Below are positions 34,086-46,348 of a stretch of 64,000 bases of DNA, one piece after another. How positions within the stretch are numbered: position 1 is the first letter of the stretch; every line of letters starts with the position of its first letter. A model generated the notes under the pieces. It saw nothing but the letters and a program-made list of their open reading frames with translations. It was not told the DNA's origin and searched no databases. The stretch lies in the NCBI GenBank assembly GCA_021014325.1, contig JAJGQC010000326.1, positions 1 to 64,000 on the forward strand. Direction: 5' to 3'. The translations under genes and the position numbers were made by a program. Source of the DNA: Plazaster borealis. Its lineage: Eukaryota; Echinodermata; Asteroidea; Forcipulatida; Labidiasteridae.

Positions 34086-35689
34086 GACAGACTGATCGCA
34101 GCTTGTGGACTGGGCAGTTAAGTCTGCATAGCCATACCGTAAAGTAAATGTACATCGGAATCTATCAATGGAGAGGCGACAACCAGACACACGGACTTGA
34201 TAGTCTAAGAAACAAATGTTTGTTTAATTCCTACATAGCGTGTAACAAATATTCTCATTTTGCTGTAACGCCAACGGTGTGTACTGCTGCATGCCTTGAA
34301 AACCATGGAGGAACACGGTCAACTTCTTAGTACACTGCCCATAATGCATCAGCGGCAAACCTGACAGGTGACCACATGATCGACCGCTGCACTAAGAAGT
34401 CAATCACGATGGCTGGATGGTTTCTCAGATTGTGGTTTGGAGCACAAAAAAATGATCGCGAGTACAACTAAATGCCTATGTTGTATCTTTGACATATCGA
34501 GAAGCAAGTACACGACTTTCAAGCTATTTTGTTGGGTCTTTTTGTCATTTTTGAGCTTTTTTTGTGGCTGGGTGCTCGGGAAATCATAGCTAATTGCCAT
34601 TTGCCAAAGTTTACTACAATATCTGCCTGGGGCGCTCGTATGTCAAAATTTCGAAAAAAGGAGTACAGTGCTCCAGTCAAGCGCCAGTTACTGGGTTTAG
34701 GCTCCTATATAAAGTGGGATCGTATTTGGCGATCATTACCTTAGATCGAGCCTTAACGAGCCTTAACAAGGTCCAATCGGAACACTTTTTTGATAACTAG
34801 TTAGACCAGAACCATCGCTGACAACACTTTTTTGAAAGAAGGTCACACGGTGGCGCAGTTTGTATTCATGGTGAGTTGAAGAAACTTGGTTCGCTGGACA
34901 CCGCGATTTTACACTAAAATTCTAATAAATTTTGCTAAAACAGCAATAAATATCCTTAAAAAACATTTTCTTTAATAAAAATTTAATATTTTTAATCAGT
35001 GTGAATTATGTAGAATTATGTTGTCTTCCTTATATTCTTATAAGAAATCAGGGCGTTGCTTGTCTTTTCAGTTATGTACAACAAATGACATCGAGTGGCA
35101 GTTTGTGAAGGCAATTCCCATCGCGGAAAAATCAATGATTGTGTGGACGCTTGAAGAGGAGCAAAGTCATATGGACATTAAAGAAAAAAATATACTGACC
35201 TGAAACCTCACGTCATGAATGCTTTTATTGTGGCATTTATGTCTATGCAAAAAATAAAACAAACAAAACAAACACCCCAACACCCCAACAAACAAACATT
35301 TTGGTGAATCACGCACAGGTCCATTTTTTACTTAGATGAACGCCTGATCAGCCACTAATGACATGCGACAAGGCCTTGAGATCATAGAGCTAGCGATGCT
35401 GACAGCGCGCAACAGCTAAAACATGCATTATTCATATCATTTTTATGAGGAAATCCCTCGCAAACAGCGCCCCCTGTTTGTTCTGCCGCAAGTGGGCAGG
35501 AAACAAAATATGGCTTCCAGGGGGGGGGCCTGAAAAAATGTTTACATTGGGTTGTAACTAGATACAAAGTTCAACAATGTTGAATCATGTTTCAGACAAA
35601 GTTGAGCATGTTTGTTTTGCACACACTAAACCCACAATGCAGAAACGTTTCTCATATTGAAATGTTTTTGAATCCCTCTCTCTAAAACC
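34086..35689. other. No gene recognised; possible first exon
   Basis: ATGGAGGAACACGG at about 34304 has a fair initiation context and opens a 19-codon frame to TGA, next to CCCATAATGCATC, which loosely resembles a ZNF143 site. No donor was found. The remainder is featureless. Confidence 0.3.
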
Positions 35690-35810
35690 ACATTCCTTTG
35701 AAGGGAATTGTTTCTCAAAATGTTTTACATTATCAACAGCTGCAGTGCTTCTTACCAAGTAAGTTCTTATGGTCATTAACTTAAAGGTATACCCTCCCTT
35801 TAAGATTTTA
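35690..35810. mobile_element. Half of an AAAGGCACTG-family MITE
   Basis: GTTTCTCAAAATGTTTTACA, TATCAACAGCTGCAGTGCTT and ACCAAGTAAGTTCTTATGG match the right half of 42843-43214. The left half is absent. Confidence 0.55.
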
Positions 35811-36927
35811 TCACTTGTGTTTTTGTATTGAGGGATGATTACCCACAACCGCCACTTCAGGGAACAATAAGTATTGCCTCAGGCTGATTGCCTTGGGTAC
35901 CTAGTATTAGTAAATCCTGCAATAAACGAGACTATCCAGACAGAATGGACTAGCCACCCTGTGCTGTGGCTAATTGCTTTAAGGGATTAACCAGATATTG
36001 TTACTGTTGGCTTGGTCAACTCAATGGTAAACAACAAAATCCTGCTACAAAGTATGAAATGGCACAGAATTTTTAATGGGAAATCACTTCATTCATGGAT
36101 TACACCTTTTAAAATTCAAAACCCTGTTGACACATGGCGGCGTAACAAGTCCTATCCAGTCATTACAATACTATAGAGATAAATGGTTTCAATCATCAGT
36201 TGAATGGAGTTATGGATGTTAACACTGGTTAATGAGCATTTTCAATAAACAACGCACAGTAGATGTGGACTCATCAAAAGTAAAATAAATATGGACATGC
36301 AGAATAGATGTGTTCTTACTTCAGTGACGTAAACGCATACTAACTTCAATGACGTAGCACGCGTAACGCTTGCGCGCGCTTTATGATTCGAAATAAGGTA
36401 AGATGCTACTTGTATTCTATTTTCGTCATTCTGCTGATGAGTGCCTTATGGTACAAAACAGTCTGTCCAGAAGAGAGATATGCCAGAGTTTGTTTAACTC
36501 ATATTCTGAATTTATTACATGACATGCAGAATAGTATATGAATAAAATTTCAGCTTTTTAAATCAGAAAACAAAATATGAACAGACATTAGATGAAATTG
36601 TATTTGCAGTGCAACGGAATCCGGCGTCCTAACACCATGACTACGCACAACAGTACGTTACGCACATGACGTAGGGGCTACAGTCGTAGCCACAAACAAA
36701 AATCATATATCTGAATAGCTACGGGGACAGTTTTGTTGTCTCATATTTCAAGTTGAGTACAGTTGTAATTTGACAAAATACAATTCAAAACGAATCCTCA
36801 ACTAACCTTTTTTCCCTGAGGCAGAAAACTGGACGTCACTTCGCAAACCAAAACGGCAAACGTCATCAGCGATTACTCTGTCGATGGCGGCCATGTTGTC
36901 AATAAGCAGCAATCAAAGCGACGTCAC
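35811..36927. other. No gene recognised; CRE-like clusters
   Basis: Several TGACGTA motifs and CpG-rich runs at 36320-36390, 36630-36680 and 36840-36925, one beside GATGGCGGCCATGTTG (YY1-like). This may mark a promoter, but no exon was tied to it. Confidence 0.35.
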
Positions 36928-37070
36928 TAGACCGTGCAAGTCTTGCGCGTATTCGAAAATTGGGACCCGTTAAAGCGCGCGAGTTTGTTTCCTTCACGCG
37001 TTATAGCAATGTGCGTGGGACCGAAGCAATTCCAAAATTGTTCGATTACGCGCGAGACTTGCATGGTCTA
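36928..37070. mobile_element. 143-bp TIR MITE
   Basis: TAGACCGTGCAAGTCTTGCG at the left matches the reverse complement of the right end CGCGAGACTTGCATGGTCTA, with arms of about 40 bp. The TA at each outer end fits a TA target. Confidence 0.75.
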
Positions 37071-37075
37071 CTGAG

Positions 37076-37221
37076 ACGCTAATTGCATCCGAATTGGCGA
37101 CTACAGCTACGGCTACGGCTGTTGCTAAGGGTGTTGCTAAGGATGTCCTATTCTTCAACTCATGATGACGCGGAAATCTAGCCGTAGCCGTAGCTGTAGC
37201 TGCCAATTCGAACAGGGCCTA
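37076..37221. mobile_element. Foldback MITE, CTACAGCTACGGCTACGG family, copy 1
   Basis: GAATTGGCGACTACAGCTAC at 37091 faces GTAGCTGTAGCTGCCAATTC at 37190-37209. Alanine/valine-rich open frames across it are repeat artefacts. Confidence 0.75.
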
Positions 37222-37384
37222 AGGCAGTGTTCGAATTGTTGGCTACAGCTACGGCTAGATTTCCGCTAGATTAACGTCGAGGGAAGTATAGGACGTCCTT
37301 GGCAACATGTTTAGCAACATGCTTAGCAACATGCTTAGCAACAGCCGTAGCCGTAGCTGTAGCTGCCAATTGGGATACAGCCTA
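37222..37384. mobile_element. Foldback MITE, same family, copy 2, abutting copy 1
   Basis: TTCGAATTGTTGGCTACAGC at the left faces GCTGTAGCTGCCAATTGGGA at the right. A 14-bp unit, CAACATGCTTAGCAA, is tandemly repeated at 37302-37342. Confidence 0.75.
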
Positions 37385-37684
37385 ACTGTTAACAACAAGG
37401 AGGAGGGGTGCGAGAAAAAGGAGACTGTGTGCCTCGCCACTGTTCTGCCAAATTAGTCTTTTATAGCAAATTGTGTGCTTATGGGACTGGGGGAAATTTA
37501 AAACTATTTCCAGCTCCGCCCCCATAACCCCCGGGGGCTTATAAGTGGGCCCTTGGACCCCACGCTGTCACATGCTAAGATTCTAAAGCTTTATCATTGT
37601 CATCCCCCCTTATTCAAATACCCTGGTGCCGCCCCTGGTTAAGCAGCTTGGTGAATTTTGGCACAGGGTCCATTTATATATAGT
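37385..37684. other. No feature recognised
   Basis: Contains a small palindrome, CCCCCGGGGG, at about 37529. Confidence 0.35.
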
Positions 37685-38214
37685 CAGGGGCGGATCCAGG
37701 ATTTTCCAAATGGGGGGGCGTGATTTTTTTTTCAGAATGAAAGACCGCGCCATCCCTAGACAGCATTTTATTTTTCTGCACTGCGAAATTGCCAATGTCG
37801 TAGTGCTTTTCAAAGAGAAAGTTGTTTCTTCTGAATCGGTTTAAAAATCAAATTTCATGGTTCTGCTTACCGTAAGCAAAGAACTTGGCGCTTACAGAAG
37901 CAGTGAATTCTGCGCTTACTTCAAGCATTTTCCACGAGTAAGCAGGGATTTTTGTTGCTTTATGCGCGTGTGGGTAGCCTACTCCACGTTACTACGGCCA
38001 GGCTGCATGAGACCCAATAAACTACTAGCCATGATTAAAAAATTAATAATAAAGGATTGTAAACAGATGCAGAGAATTTGAACATAATTTTTCTATAGAG
38101 ATGCACTAATGAGTATGACTTCTGAATTTTGTTTTTCTCTCCCTTTTTTTTTTTTTTCTCCTGGCAAAAGGGGGGGGCATGCGCCCCCACGCCCCCCCCC
38201 TGGATCCGCGCTTG
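37685..38214. mobile_element. ~530-bp element with GCGGATCCAG ends, nested MITE
   Basis: CAGGGGCGGATCCAGG at the left and CCCTGGATCCGCGCTTG at the right are inverted, each beside a G or C run. A GGGCCCAATTTCAT-family MITE (about 37850-37960) is inserted inside. Confidence 0.7.
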
Positions 38215-38394
38215 ATAGTTGAGCAAAAAACATTGCTTAAACATTTTCTGCTGAGCAAATATGCGGGATACCAGTATCAGATGAAACGTGTAACATTGTA
38301 TTTAATTCTCGTAGGCATAATTTTGTTTGGCAAGCTCTTTGAAAATGGGCCTTTGACCATGGATGTAGGAATATTCCTACCTCCATGCTTTGAC

Positions 38395-38720
38395 CAAAGC
38401 CTCTAAAAACTTGCTAAGCAAAAATTTGCTAAGCACAGAAAATGCTCGCTTAGCAATAATAGGTTAGCAGCCAAAACATCATGAAGTTACCATTTCTGTG
38501 ACTGGTACCCCACTCATTTCTTGCTTAGCAAAGAAGTACTTTTTTTTCATAAATAAAGCCTGTAAGCTGCAAAACTTGCTAAGCACAGAACAAAATACTA
38601 AGCAGAAACAGCTGGTTTTTAACCGTCAAAATGCTATCAAGTTTACATGGTTATAAGTGATACTCCACTTATTTCTTGCTTATCGAACATTTTGGTTAGC
38701 AGTATTTTCTGCTTAACAGC
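38395..38720. mobile_element. Two degenerate AAGCAGA-type MITE copies
   Basis: Repeated AACTTGCTAAGCACAGAA and TTCTTGCTTAGCAAAG motifs, plus TTTCTGTGACTGGTACCCCA and its degenerate second version TTATAAGTGATACTCCACTT. Same family as 7830-8250 and 44395-44760. Confidence 0.6.
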
Positions 38721-41700
38721 TTTAAGCAGTTACCCCTGGTCTGCTGTCTTTTGCTATCCATACAGATAAGGACAAGCACCGGTCATACAACAAACCCTGT
38801 AGTTTGACACTCTCTAACTCATTTGTATCGTAAGTGCTATTTTAGGAGACACAACGTTTTTGCACTGACACAAACATTTTTTGTAATAAAGACGCTAGTT
38901 CAAATTTGACCTCTAAAATTTTGATTTAAACTTTGAACAGCTATTTTTATAGATTCAAGAAAGTTAGCTTCCATTTCAGGTATTGCACGAGAAAAATACG
39001 CCAAGGATAAAAGGTAGTTCAATTACAAACTAAAAATGACCTTTTATCGGGATCTCGACATTACGTCCATCAGCCGTGTACAGACAATTGCTTGATACAT
39101 ACTACAAAGAAAATTATAGAAACAATAACTGCAGTCAATGCACACCAGTCAAAGCTGACTGCCTTAAATTTATTTTGGTCACAACTTGAACTTTTACAAT
39201 GGTCATTTGAGAGTCAAGTGGGGGTCAAGTGGCACTTTACCAGCACAACAAAGTTTTATTACTGCAGAGTGATCAGTTTCAATTAAAATTTTAAGCAAAC
39301 CCTCCGTGTATCTGAAATTGTTGCTTAATACATTTTAAAATGCCTGCGTCTAGTTTCAATGACATTGATTTAGTTTTTTACAAGCCGCAATGAACTTTGT
39401 TGAAGCGTAAATTGAACTTGACACCACTTACTATTTTATTTGTTTGAGATTTTAAAACTATACATATCAACTTTACTCTAATAAAACATTCTTGAAATTT
39501 TGCTTGACATTAATTACCTCAGAAATCATTCTTGAAACTTAAACCACTTTTCACTGAAATGTGTGCTTTCTGCAAAATATTAGGTTGTAGTTTCAATGTT
39601 TTCTCTGTTAAACAGATTCTCATAACTATATCAATTTGCATTAATAAAGTTTTATATTTTGAATACCATCTTTTACTTGAATGAATACATTTTGGAGTAA
39701 ACTTATGCTAATCCTTTATGAATATTAAAAATGATTTCAGCTGTTACAACATTTACCGATGACAAGAAACAAAGAAAATGCAAAATACTCATTAAAAAAT
39801 TAAGGCACTCAGTAAAAACGTAAAACTCTGAATTTGTATTAATTGCACATCAAGTTAGCCTTATCAAATATGTCCATTCTAGATTGAAGAATTTGATGTT
39901 TGTGATTGTACAAATTTATCAAACTGCGTTTGATAGGATTCAGCTAACCTGGTCAACAGCAGTAACTGCATTCCCATTAGAGCATTGCTAAATGCAACAC
40001 AAATTGTAAAAAGTTGCTTCTCAAAATTCATCATTTTGCTAACCAATAGTAACAGTGGTCAGTGTGCACAAAAACATGTTTGCTTTGTTACTTCTGTATG
40101 CAAATTGCTTGACAAGAGTCCCTGACCAGGCTAGCTTTATTGTCAGGTGGTTAACCCTTTAGAGACCATAGCGGCTGAAAGTGGCTTGTATCGAAATGCC
40201 CATAGCAGCCACAAGATTGTACTTAATTCCAGCTCAAACAAGAGGGTCTAATTAAGAAAAGGTACTGGACCCCTTGAAGTTTCCCAATTTTTCTCATGTT
40301 AACATAAAATGCACAATTCTAAAACAACACCATGTACTTCTGTTTCTTAATAATTTTCCTGACATTTTTTCCTGAAAATGACGGAGTCAAAAAATCTACA
40401 AGATTAGCAATGTCCAGGTGTATGGTGATTATACAGAAAGGAACGTTCTGTAAAGGGTTAAGATTGTAGCACGTCTTGGGTTCAATTGGATGCCCTATAT
40501 CTCTTTTGGATTCTACACACAGGATGAAGTCATGTATGCCACAGTGTTGTTATAGCAAATACATAGCATGTCATTTGCATTCTACCCACAATGCTTCTTA
40601 ATACTATCAGGGCCAGGAGGTTCCCCCAATACTTTCTCACATAAAACTGTTGTTTGTTGTGACTTTTTAAAAATATTATCTTGGGTCATAATCAGAGTAA
40701 ACAAAACCTGAAAGCGGTTTACTGTACCATGGCAACTGTGTATATTTTACCTTTGTATTTTGTTTAACTGGTTTCTGAATAGTAAATGAAAAAAGTGAAT
40801 TTAGCTTGAAAACCTTCTAAATTGATGCAACGAAAACCCATTTTAATCTCATTCTCACATGATACTACTTTGTTCCCAAAATGTATCATTTTTTGTCTTT
40901 ACTTGACAACTGCCAATTTTTAGTCACTGTAATTAAATTTGCATAATGCACATGACGCCCAAGTGATGATGAATTCCAGATTTTGAAACAGTCCACAAGT
41001 ACATTGCATTAATGACATTGTAAAGTCTAAAACTTTACGCATCAACTTTACTTTAACTACAAAACTCTTCAATTTTTGTTTACATCATCTTAAATAAGAA
41101 ACCATTCTTAAAACATAATAACAGTAAGTTTTCAATCAAGATTAACCCGTTTGCAACATGGTTGTTTATGTTCAATCAAGCTTTGCATGCAGTCAGCGGC
41201 AATAAGACAATACAGGTAATATAGGAGTGATGTTTCCTTCATAAAGCAGTAAGGTTGTATTTCTCTGCTGTATTTATGGCATTGATGATGTTTTTGTGAG
41301 GCTGGTGAATTTTTTCCCAGTCATCTCAGCCACTTTAAATCAGGTTCCAAACTACCTGCACACGGCGGTGGGTTGAGTTTGATTATTTTAGTTGAACCCT
41401 TTTTGGGAAAAGGCCTCTCTTTATAGGTAAACTTTAGAGGGCACTCTGTATTGTGGATTGTTCTAATTGCCAGATCTACTTCAAAAATATAATTTCCCTA
41501 AAGTTTATCTATATTTATGTACAATATCTTCAGACACCTCATAATTTAAATAACAAAGATCCCTTTTTTGAATTTAAAAAATGGTTTCAGCTAAGACAAC
41601 ATTTACCAATGAAATATCAAGAGAATATACAAAAGGTTTTAAAATATCTTATCTTTAAAAATCAGAAAAATGCAAAAAACTGAATTATTTTAAAGTTGAG

Positions 41701-42067
41701 GAAAAATAAGTAAACTTATGAATCGTGAAAAAATATATTAACTTGTGCAATCTAGGATGTCCCTTACTGTAGTTTACAGCAAGTTGTGAGAACTAATCAT
41801 AATACACATGGGGTGTGAACATATTTTACATTTGTATCAAGCCCAACACCCATCAGGGATGACAACAAGTCCAAGTGATGACAATAGGCAGGCTTGCTCT
41901 GAGGCTCCACCCCCATCAAAGCAAGATATTGATTGGTCTAAATAACACAGACACAGGCTTTGTGTGATGACTACAAGCGATGACCTCTGGTTTAACACTC
42001 TACGAACTGAGATCTAGCCATATGTTGTATCGTAAACTTGGGTGTGATCCCTGGCTACACGTGTAAC
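38721..42067. other. Gene-poor AT-rich region, diverged duplication
   Basis: No exon or RNA gene seen. Segments around 39390-39790 and 41020-41620 share scattered similarity (CATCAACTTTACT, AATCATTCTT/AACCATTCTT, ATGATTTCAGCTGTTACAAC / ATGGTTTCAGCTAAGACAAC followed by ATTTACC), suggesting an old duplication. Confidence 0.4.
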
Positions 42068-42313
42068 AGGCCTGTAACCAGGAAATTTTTTAAGGGGCAA
42101 ATATGAAAGAAAAGGTACATCAGCGCTCTGATGGGGGAAGCCCCCTCTCATAAGTTGGAAAACAAATTGAAAATGAAGGCCACATTCAAGCCATTTTGGT
42201 CTACGCTTATTTTTTGTGTGGACTTTTTCTTCTTCTTTTTTGATTTTGGGGGACTTTTTTGTGTCCCCCCTCCGGGTTTTATTGGGGCCGCAAACACCCC
42301 CCCCCCTAGTCAG
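42068..42313. mobile_element. MITE with C/G-rich ends
   Basis: AGGCCTGTAACCAGG at the left and CCTAGTCAGGGGCCT at the right are imperfectly inverted. The interior has a long T run. Open frames on both strands are repeat artefacts. Confidence 0.55.
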
Positions 42314-42404
42314 GGGCCTGAAGACAGCTAACGGTTGCATGGCTTCTGACTGCCCCCCCCCCCCAACTAAGATATTGAAAAATTAGGGAGACCGCCAACA
42401 TAAG

Positions 42405-42470
42405 GCTAGATACCCCAGTTGGTAGAGCGCCGTTAAACAGGAGGTCTTGGTTCAAATCCCTTCTCTAGTC
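42405..42470 (+). tRNA. tRNA-derived remnant or SINE head
   Basis: AGTTGGTAGAGCGC matches an A box and GGTTCAAATCCC matches a B box. CTAGA at the start pairs with TCTAG at the end as part of an acceptor stem. The total of about 66 bases is short for a tRNA. The D stem (CCCC/GAGC) does not pair and the anticodon arm (CCGTTAAACAGG) is missing bases, so the isotype cannot be assigned. Probably a pseudogene or SINE part. Confidence 0.55.
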
Positions 42471-42842
42471 AATTTTTCTTAAAATTAAAAAGACTATAAT
42501 CCGAAACACTTACTTTGAAGGTATGAGATCAGTAAGCCCAAACATCTGACATTCCACTCAGTGAGTATATGATTTGCGTGAACTATACAGTGTTTCATTA
42601 ACTGTATATTTTTATCTAATGAGACCATTCAGTTTGTAAGACCAGTCCGGCGCCCGTCTTTATCCTTATGGATAAAAACAGGAGACCAGTCTAATGATCA
42701 TGCAACTACAGTCTCTGATGTATATTGAATGCACTGTGTAATGGTCTACTTACATTTTTTAAACTTGAAGAAAAACATTTAGAAGTACATTATGATTATT
42801 GTTAGTCAACAGCAAAATACACTGATATAACACATTACATTT
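42471..42842. other. No feature recognised
   Basis: Could include the body of a tRNA-derived SINE, but no second copy is seen in the window. A small hairpin lies at 42646-42686 (CCAGTCCGGCG... AGGAGACCAG). Confidence 0.3.
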
Positions 42843-43214
42843 AAAGGCACTGTACACGTTTGGTAATTGTCAAAGACCAGTATTCTCACTTGGTGTATCC
42901 CAACATATGCATAAAATAATAAACCTGTGAAAAATTTGGGCTCAATTGGTCATCGAAGCTGGAAAAAAATGATGAAAGAAAAAACACCCTTGTTGTACAA
43001 ATTTGTGTGCTTTCAGATGCCTAAAAAAGGCTTCTGGCCTGAAGTCTTTTAATATTTTAGTGAGAAATTACCTCTATCTCAAAAACTACGTTACTTCAGA
43101 CGGAGTCGTTTCTCACAATGTTTTATACTATCAACAGCCGCCTGTTGCTCGTTACCAAGTAAGTTTTTATGCTAATATAATGTTGAGTAATTACCAAACG
43201 TGTACAGTGCCTTT
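42843..43214. mobile_element. MITE of the AAAGGCACTGTACACG family
   Basis: Left AAAGGCACTGTACACGTTTG, right CCAAACGTGTACAGTGCCTTT: near-perfect inverted ends. The interior has GTGTATCCCAACATATGCAT and ATGTTTTATACTATCAACAG. Confidence 0.85.
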
Positions 43215-43519
43215 AAGATTCAAGATTTTTGAATTAAACAATTTTCACACCACTGTATGAATCAAGCCACCGATATCGCAAGCCCAGCATCTTAGTCTTA
43301 AGTTTAAATACAACTTGTTTCACTTCCAACTCTTTTTCTATCTTGTATTATTTCCACAGTATTTGGACCGTCTTAAAGGCACTGAACACGTTGATTTGTT
43401 TTTGACACAATTAAAATCTGTTTAATCTCATGTGAACTCTATTTCCTTATTGATTGAAAACATTTTAAATGAATTTCAGCAAAGGTCATATGTTGCCGTT
43501 TTCGTTCAAGTAGGTCTTT

Positions 43520-43879
43520 AAAGGCACTGAACACGTTTGGAAATTGTCAAAGACCAGTGTTCTCACTTGGTGTATCCCAACATATGCATAAAATAACAAA
43601 TTTTGGGCTCAATTGGTCATCGAAGTTGCAAGAAAATGATGAAAGAAAAAACACCCTTGTTGTACAAATTTGTGTGCTTTCAGATAGAAATAAGAACTTC
43701 TTGCAAGAAGTTTTTATTATTTTAGTGAGAAATTACCTGTTTCTCAAAAACTCTGTTACTTCAGAGGAGTCGTTTCCTACAATGTTTTATACTATCAACA
43801 GCTCTCCGTTGCTTGTTACCAAGTAAGTTTTTATGCTAATATTTGTTTTGAGTCATAACCAAACGTGTACGATACCTTT
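43520..43879. mobile_element. Second MITE of the same family
   Basis: Left AAAGGCACTGAACACGTTTG, right CCAAACGTGTACGATACCTTT. The interior is highly similar to 42843-43214. An orphan left end lies at 43374 (AAAGGCACTGAACACGTTGA). Confidence 0.85.
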
Positions 43880-44394
43880 AATGATTATACAATTGTAAAT
43901 AATATAAAAATATATATAGAATTAATATAGGTTTCCTGCCCGATTTCAACAACAAATTTATTCAATTTAACACCAGGCTTTTTCAAATTTGTTTGACATT
44001 GAATGCTTTGTTGCATCAGCATCCAACCGTCGAAACGAGTAAATCAACTAAAACAGTTTAGCATTCACTGGTCAAATAAGATCAATCAAATTCAATAGGT
44101 TACAAAGACCAATCAATTTTGGAACAGCCAACAGCAAGAGGCTGGTCAAACAATCAATGTCTTCAATTGTATATGGGCAGTAGAAATTCAACTGGAGAAA
44201 GGTGACAATTTAGTCTTGATTGCTACAAATGAAATAGAATAACTGAAACAAACCTGAGATGAAACCCTAGTTCTAAATGAATTAGAGAAACATGAGTGAA
44301 TATGAATGTGTGGTAATGAAAGTGAATTAAATGTTGCTGAAATTAACCGGGAAAACCTGTATAACATCCTGCTGGTGATTAGGAATCTTTATAA
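43880..44394. other. No feature recognised
   Basis: AT-rich DNA between MITEs. Confidence 0.35.
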
Positions 44395-44760
44395 CCAGGA
44401 CCCAATTTCATAGAACTCCTTAAGCACAAAAAGTAGCTAAGCACATCAAAATTGCTTATGAGAACAGGGTTACCAGCCAAAATACAATGTCACATGTACA
44501 ATTTGTGACTGGTATCCTGCACATTTTGCTAAGCAGAAAACTGTTAAGCAATATTTTCTGCTGAAGCAGCTCTATAAAATTGGGTCCTGGGCCCAATTTC
44601 ATAGAGCTCCTTAAGCAGCAAATATTGCTTGGCAGGATACCTGTCACAGAATGTACACTATCAAATGGTATTTTGGCTGGTAACCTCATTCTAATGAGCA
44701 TAGTTCTGCTATGCTTTGCTCCTTTTTTGAACAGCTCTATGTAATTTGGCCCAGATCCTA
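44395..44760. mobile_element. MITEs of the GGGCCCAATTTCAT family, two in a row
   Basis: CCCAATTTCATAGAACTCCT at 44401 and CCCAATTTCATAGAGCTCCT at 44591 each begin a unit. Inverted TAAAATTGGGTCC and GTAATTTGGCCC close them. GGCTGGTAACC and TGACTGGTATCCTGC are internal. Confidence 0.7.
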
Positions 44761-44778
44761 GTAATACTTAACTATAAT

Positions 44779-45356
44779 TCGTCACCGACGCCACGAAGTA
44801 GCACAGAGGTAGATACCAGTAAAAAGTAACAATCAGAGAAAACGGTGTTTAAACTTGAAAGCTTTCCCACAAAATTTCAGGGTATTTTGAACTAGTTTTC
44901 TTACAGTGGAGACTTGATGCGTTGAACTTCATATTGGTAATGCTTTTGTTTGTGACGTCGAAAATTAACGAAAATGGACATTTTTCCATTTTCACAAAGT
45001 AGCACAGCAATGTTTTACTACGCGTGTTTGTGACCTGGATAATCCAGGTCATGTGCGCGCAACACACAAGATTGCAGTGCTACTTCGTGAAAATGTATTT
45101 TTAACACTTAGGTTGCGCCGTGTGTTTCACTGGTAAATTGAACATCAGTGCTACTTCGTGGCGTCAAAAATTTCAGGTTCGGTGCAAAGTTGCAAAGCCT
45201 AATTGCCGTAATTAAAAAAGTAAAACTCATGAAGCGTTGAAACTTCATGAAGTTGTAGGCCTCAGGTTAACATTGTTTAAATATGTAAAAAAATGAAATC
45301 TGAAAGGAAAAAAATGGTTTTGTACACTGTGTGCTACTTCGTGGCGTCGGTGACGA
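44779..45356. mobile_element. MITE with 26-bp TIRs repeated internally
   Basis: TCGTCACCGACGCCACGAAG followed by TAGCAC at the left (44779) is perfectly inverted at the right end (45356). The inner part of the terminal motif recurs at about 44995 (AAAGTAGCACAG), 45078 (AGTGCTACTTCGTG) and 45150 (AGTGCTACTTCGTGGCGTC). No transposase. Confidence 0.8.
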
Positions 45357-46064
45357 CTTATCAGCAAAAGTTACATGACAAATCATGACAGTATTGAACC
45401 ATTTATCTTTCATGTAAAGTGAGCATCTAAGGCTTGTCAAACCAAGTACAATTTGCCCATCATTGACTTGGATCAACATTATTACTTGATTCACTGTTTG
45501 GTTGAGTCTTGGTTTAGTGATTCCTTTGCTCAGAATTATAGTGCAAAGAGTGCTTTACTTTTACCATGGTAAAAAATCTCAGAAAACACAATGTGATTGA
45601 TATAGTGCCAGATTGTTGTGCAAGTTTAGTTTATTGACCCCATTCACCTAACGTCATCACCACAAGATTATCTTGGTTGGGCCATTTTGGGAGTCAGTTT
45701 CCCTCTGTGTTGTACTGTGAAATGCTCATTTTAGGCGTGTACACACTCACCATATCTCCACCTGCTATTTGACTCCCAAAATGGCAAACCATGGGCATCC
45801 AGTAGAAGTGTCTGAGGTCTGTTCAATAGAATGAAAAGCCCAGATTTTCTTTGTTGTTCATCACTGAAATAATAGTTAGTCATGCGTGACAGGTGATTTA
45901 TTGGAGTTAAATGTGTGAACTTATCCAGCCCATAAATTGACTTAATGTAAGGATACTCTATTGGAGGAATAAGTTTTACAAACAAATAACCAAGTGTTCG
46001 TATGAATGTTATCTCAGTGCCAGGACATCAAGGTGTCAATGTATTTTTTATCCAGAAACCTTTT
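45357..46064 (-). other. 3' flank of the discoidin/FReD gene
   Basis: Downstream of the stop at 46065 on the minus strand. AATAAA on that strand (TTTATT at 45897-45902 and 45630-45635) could be poly(A) signals. A 16-bp perfect inverted pair (GCCATTTTGGGAGTCA at 45681 and its complement at 45770-45785) could form a hairpin in the transcript if the far signal is used. Confidence 0.4.
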
Positions 46065-46348
46065 TTAGCCACGAGGTGGAGTTTGCCGACGTATTTTGAT
46101 TTCAGTCCTTGCAATACGAGAACCATTCCATTCACTAGCTCTAATGACTCGTTTGTATGGACCCATAACATCACTAGGTTGGATATATTCAGCATTAAGG
46201 TTATTATCTACACCAGGTATACCAGAGCATCTATTAAACCACCAACCTCCTTCACTATTCAGACTTGGACAGTTTGTTTCGTCTTGGTTAAAATCTGTGT
46301 GATGGTGAATGCTGAAGGCTTGATTGTTGGCCGTCTCAAGAATACCAC
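46065..46348 (-). CDS. Last exon: C-terminal half of a fibrinogen-related domain
   Basis: After TATTTTTCAG the exon opens in phase 1 with GGILETANNQAFSI. It continues through DFNQDETNCP, GGWWFNRC, NNLNAEY and RTEIKIRR and ends in TAA (46065-46067). WWFN-C, NLN and R-T-E-x-K-I-R are the landmarks of the second half of a FReD. The cysteines of NCP and FNRC are the expected domain pair. The calcium-site acidic residues are only partly kept (TDFNQDE). It joins the preceding discoidin exon in the same phase in which it could join the first FReD half at 57155, so this exon either ends a long mosaic protein or a short FReD protein. Confidence 0.85.

Noticed and set aside
33818..34190. Overlapping open frames on both strands
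   Set aside because: High GC lowers the stop frequency. No splice sites or family support.
37076..37440. Alanine/leucine-rich short proteins
   Set aside because: They are read from CTACAGCTACGG MITE repeats.
41453..41683. 76-codon frame rich in K, I and F
   Set aside because: AT-rich composition only; part of a diverged duplication with 39.4-39.8 kb.
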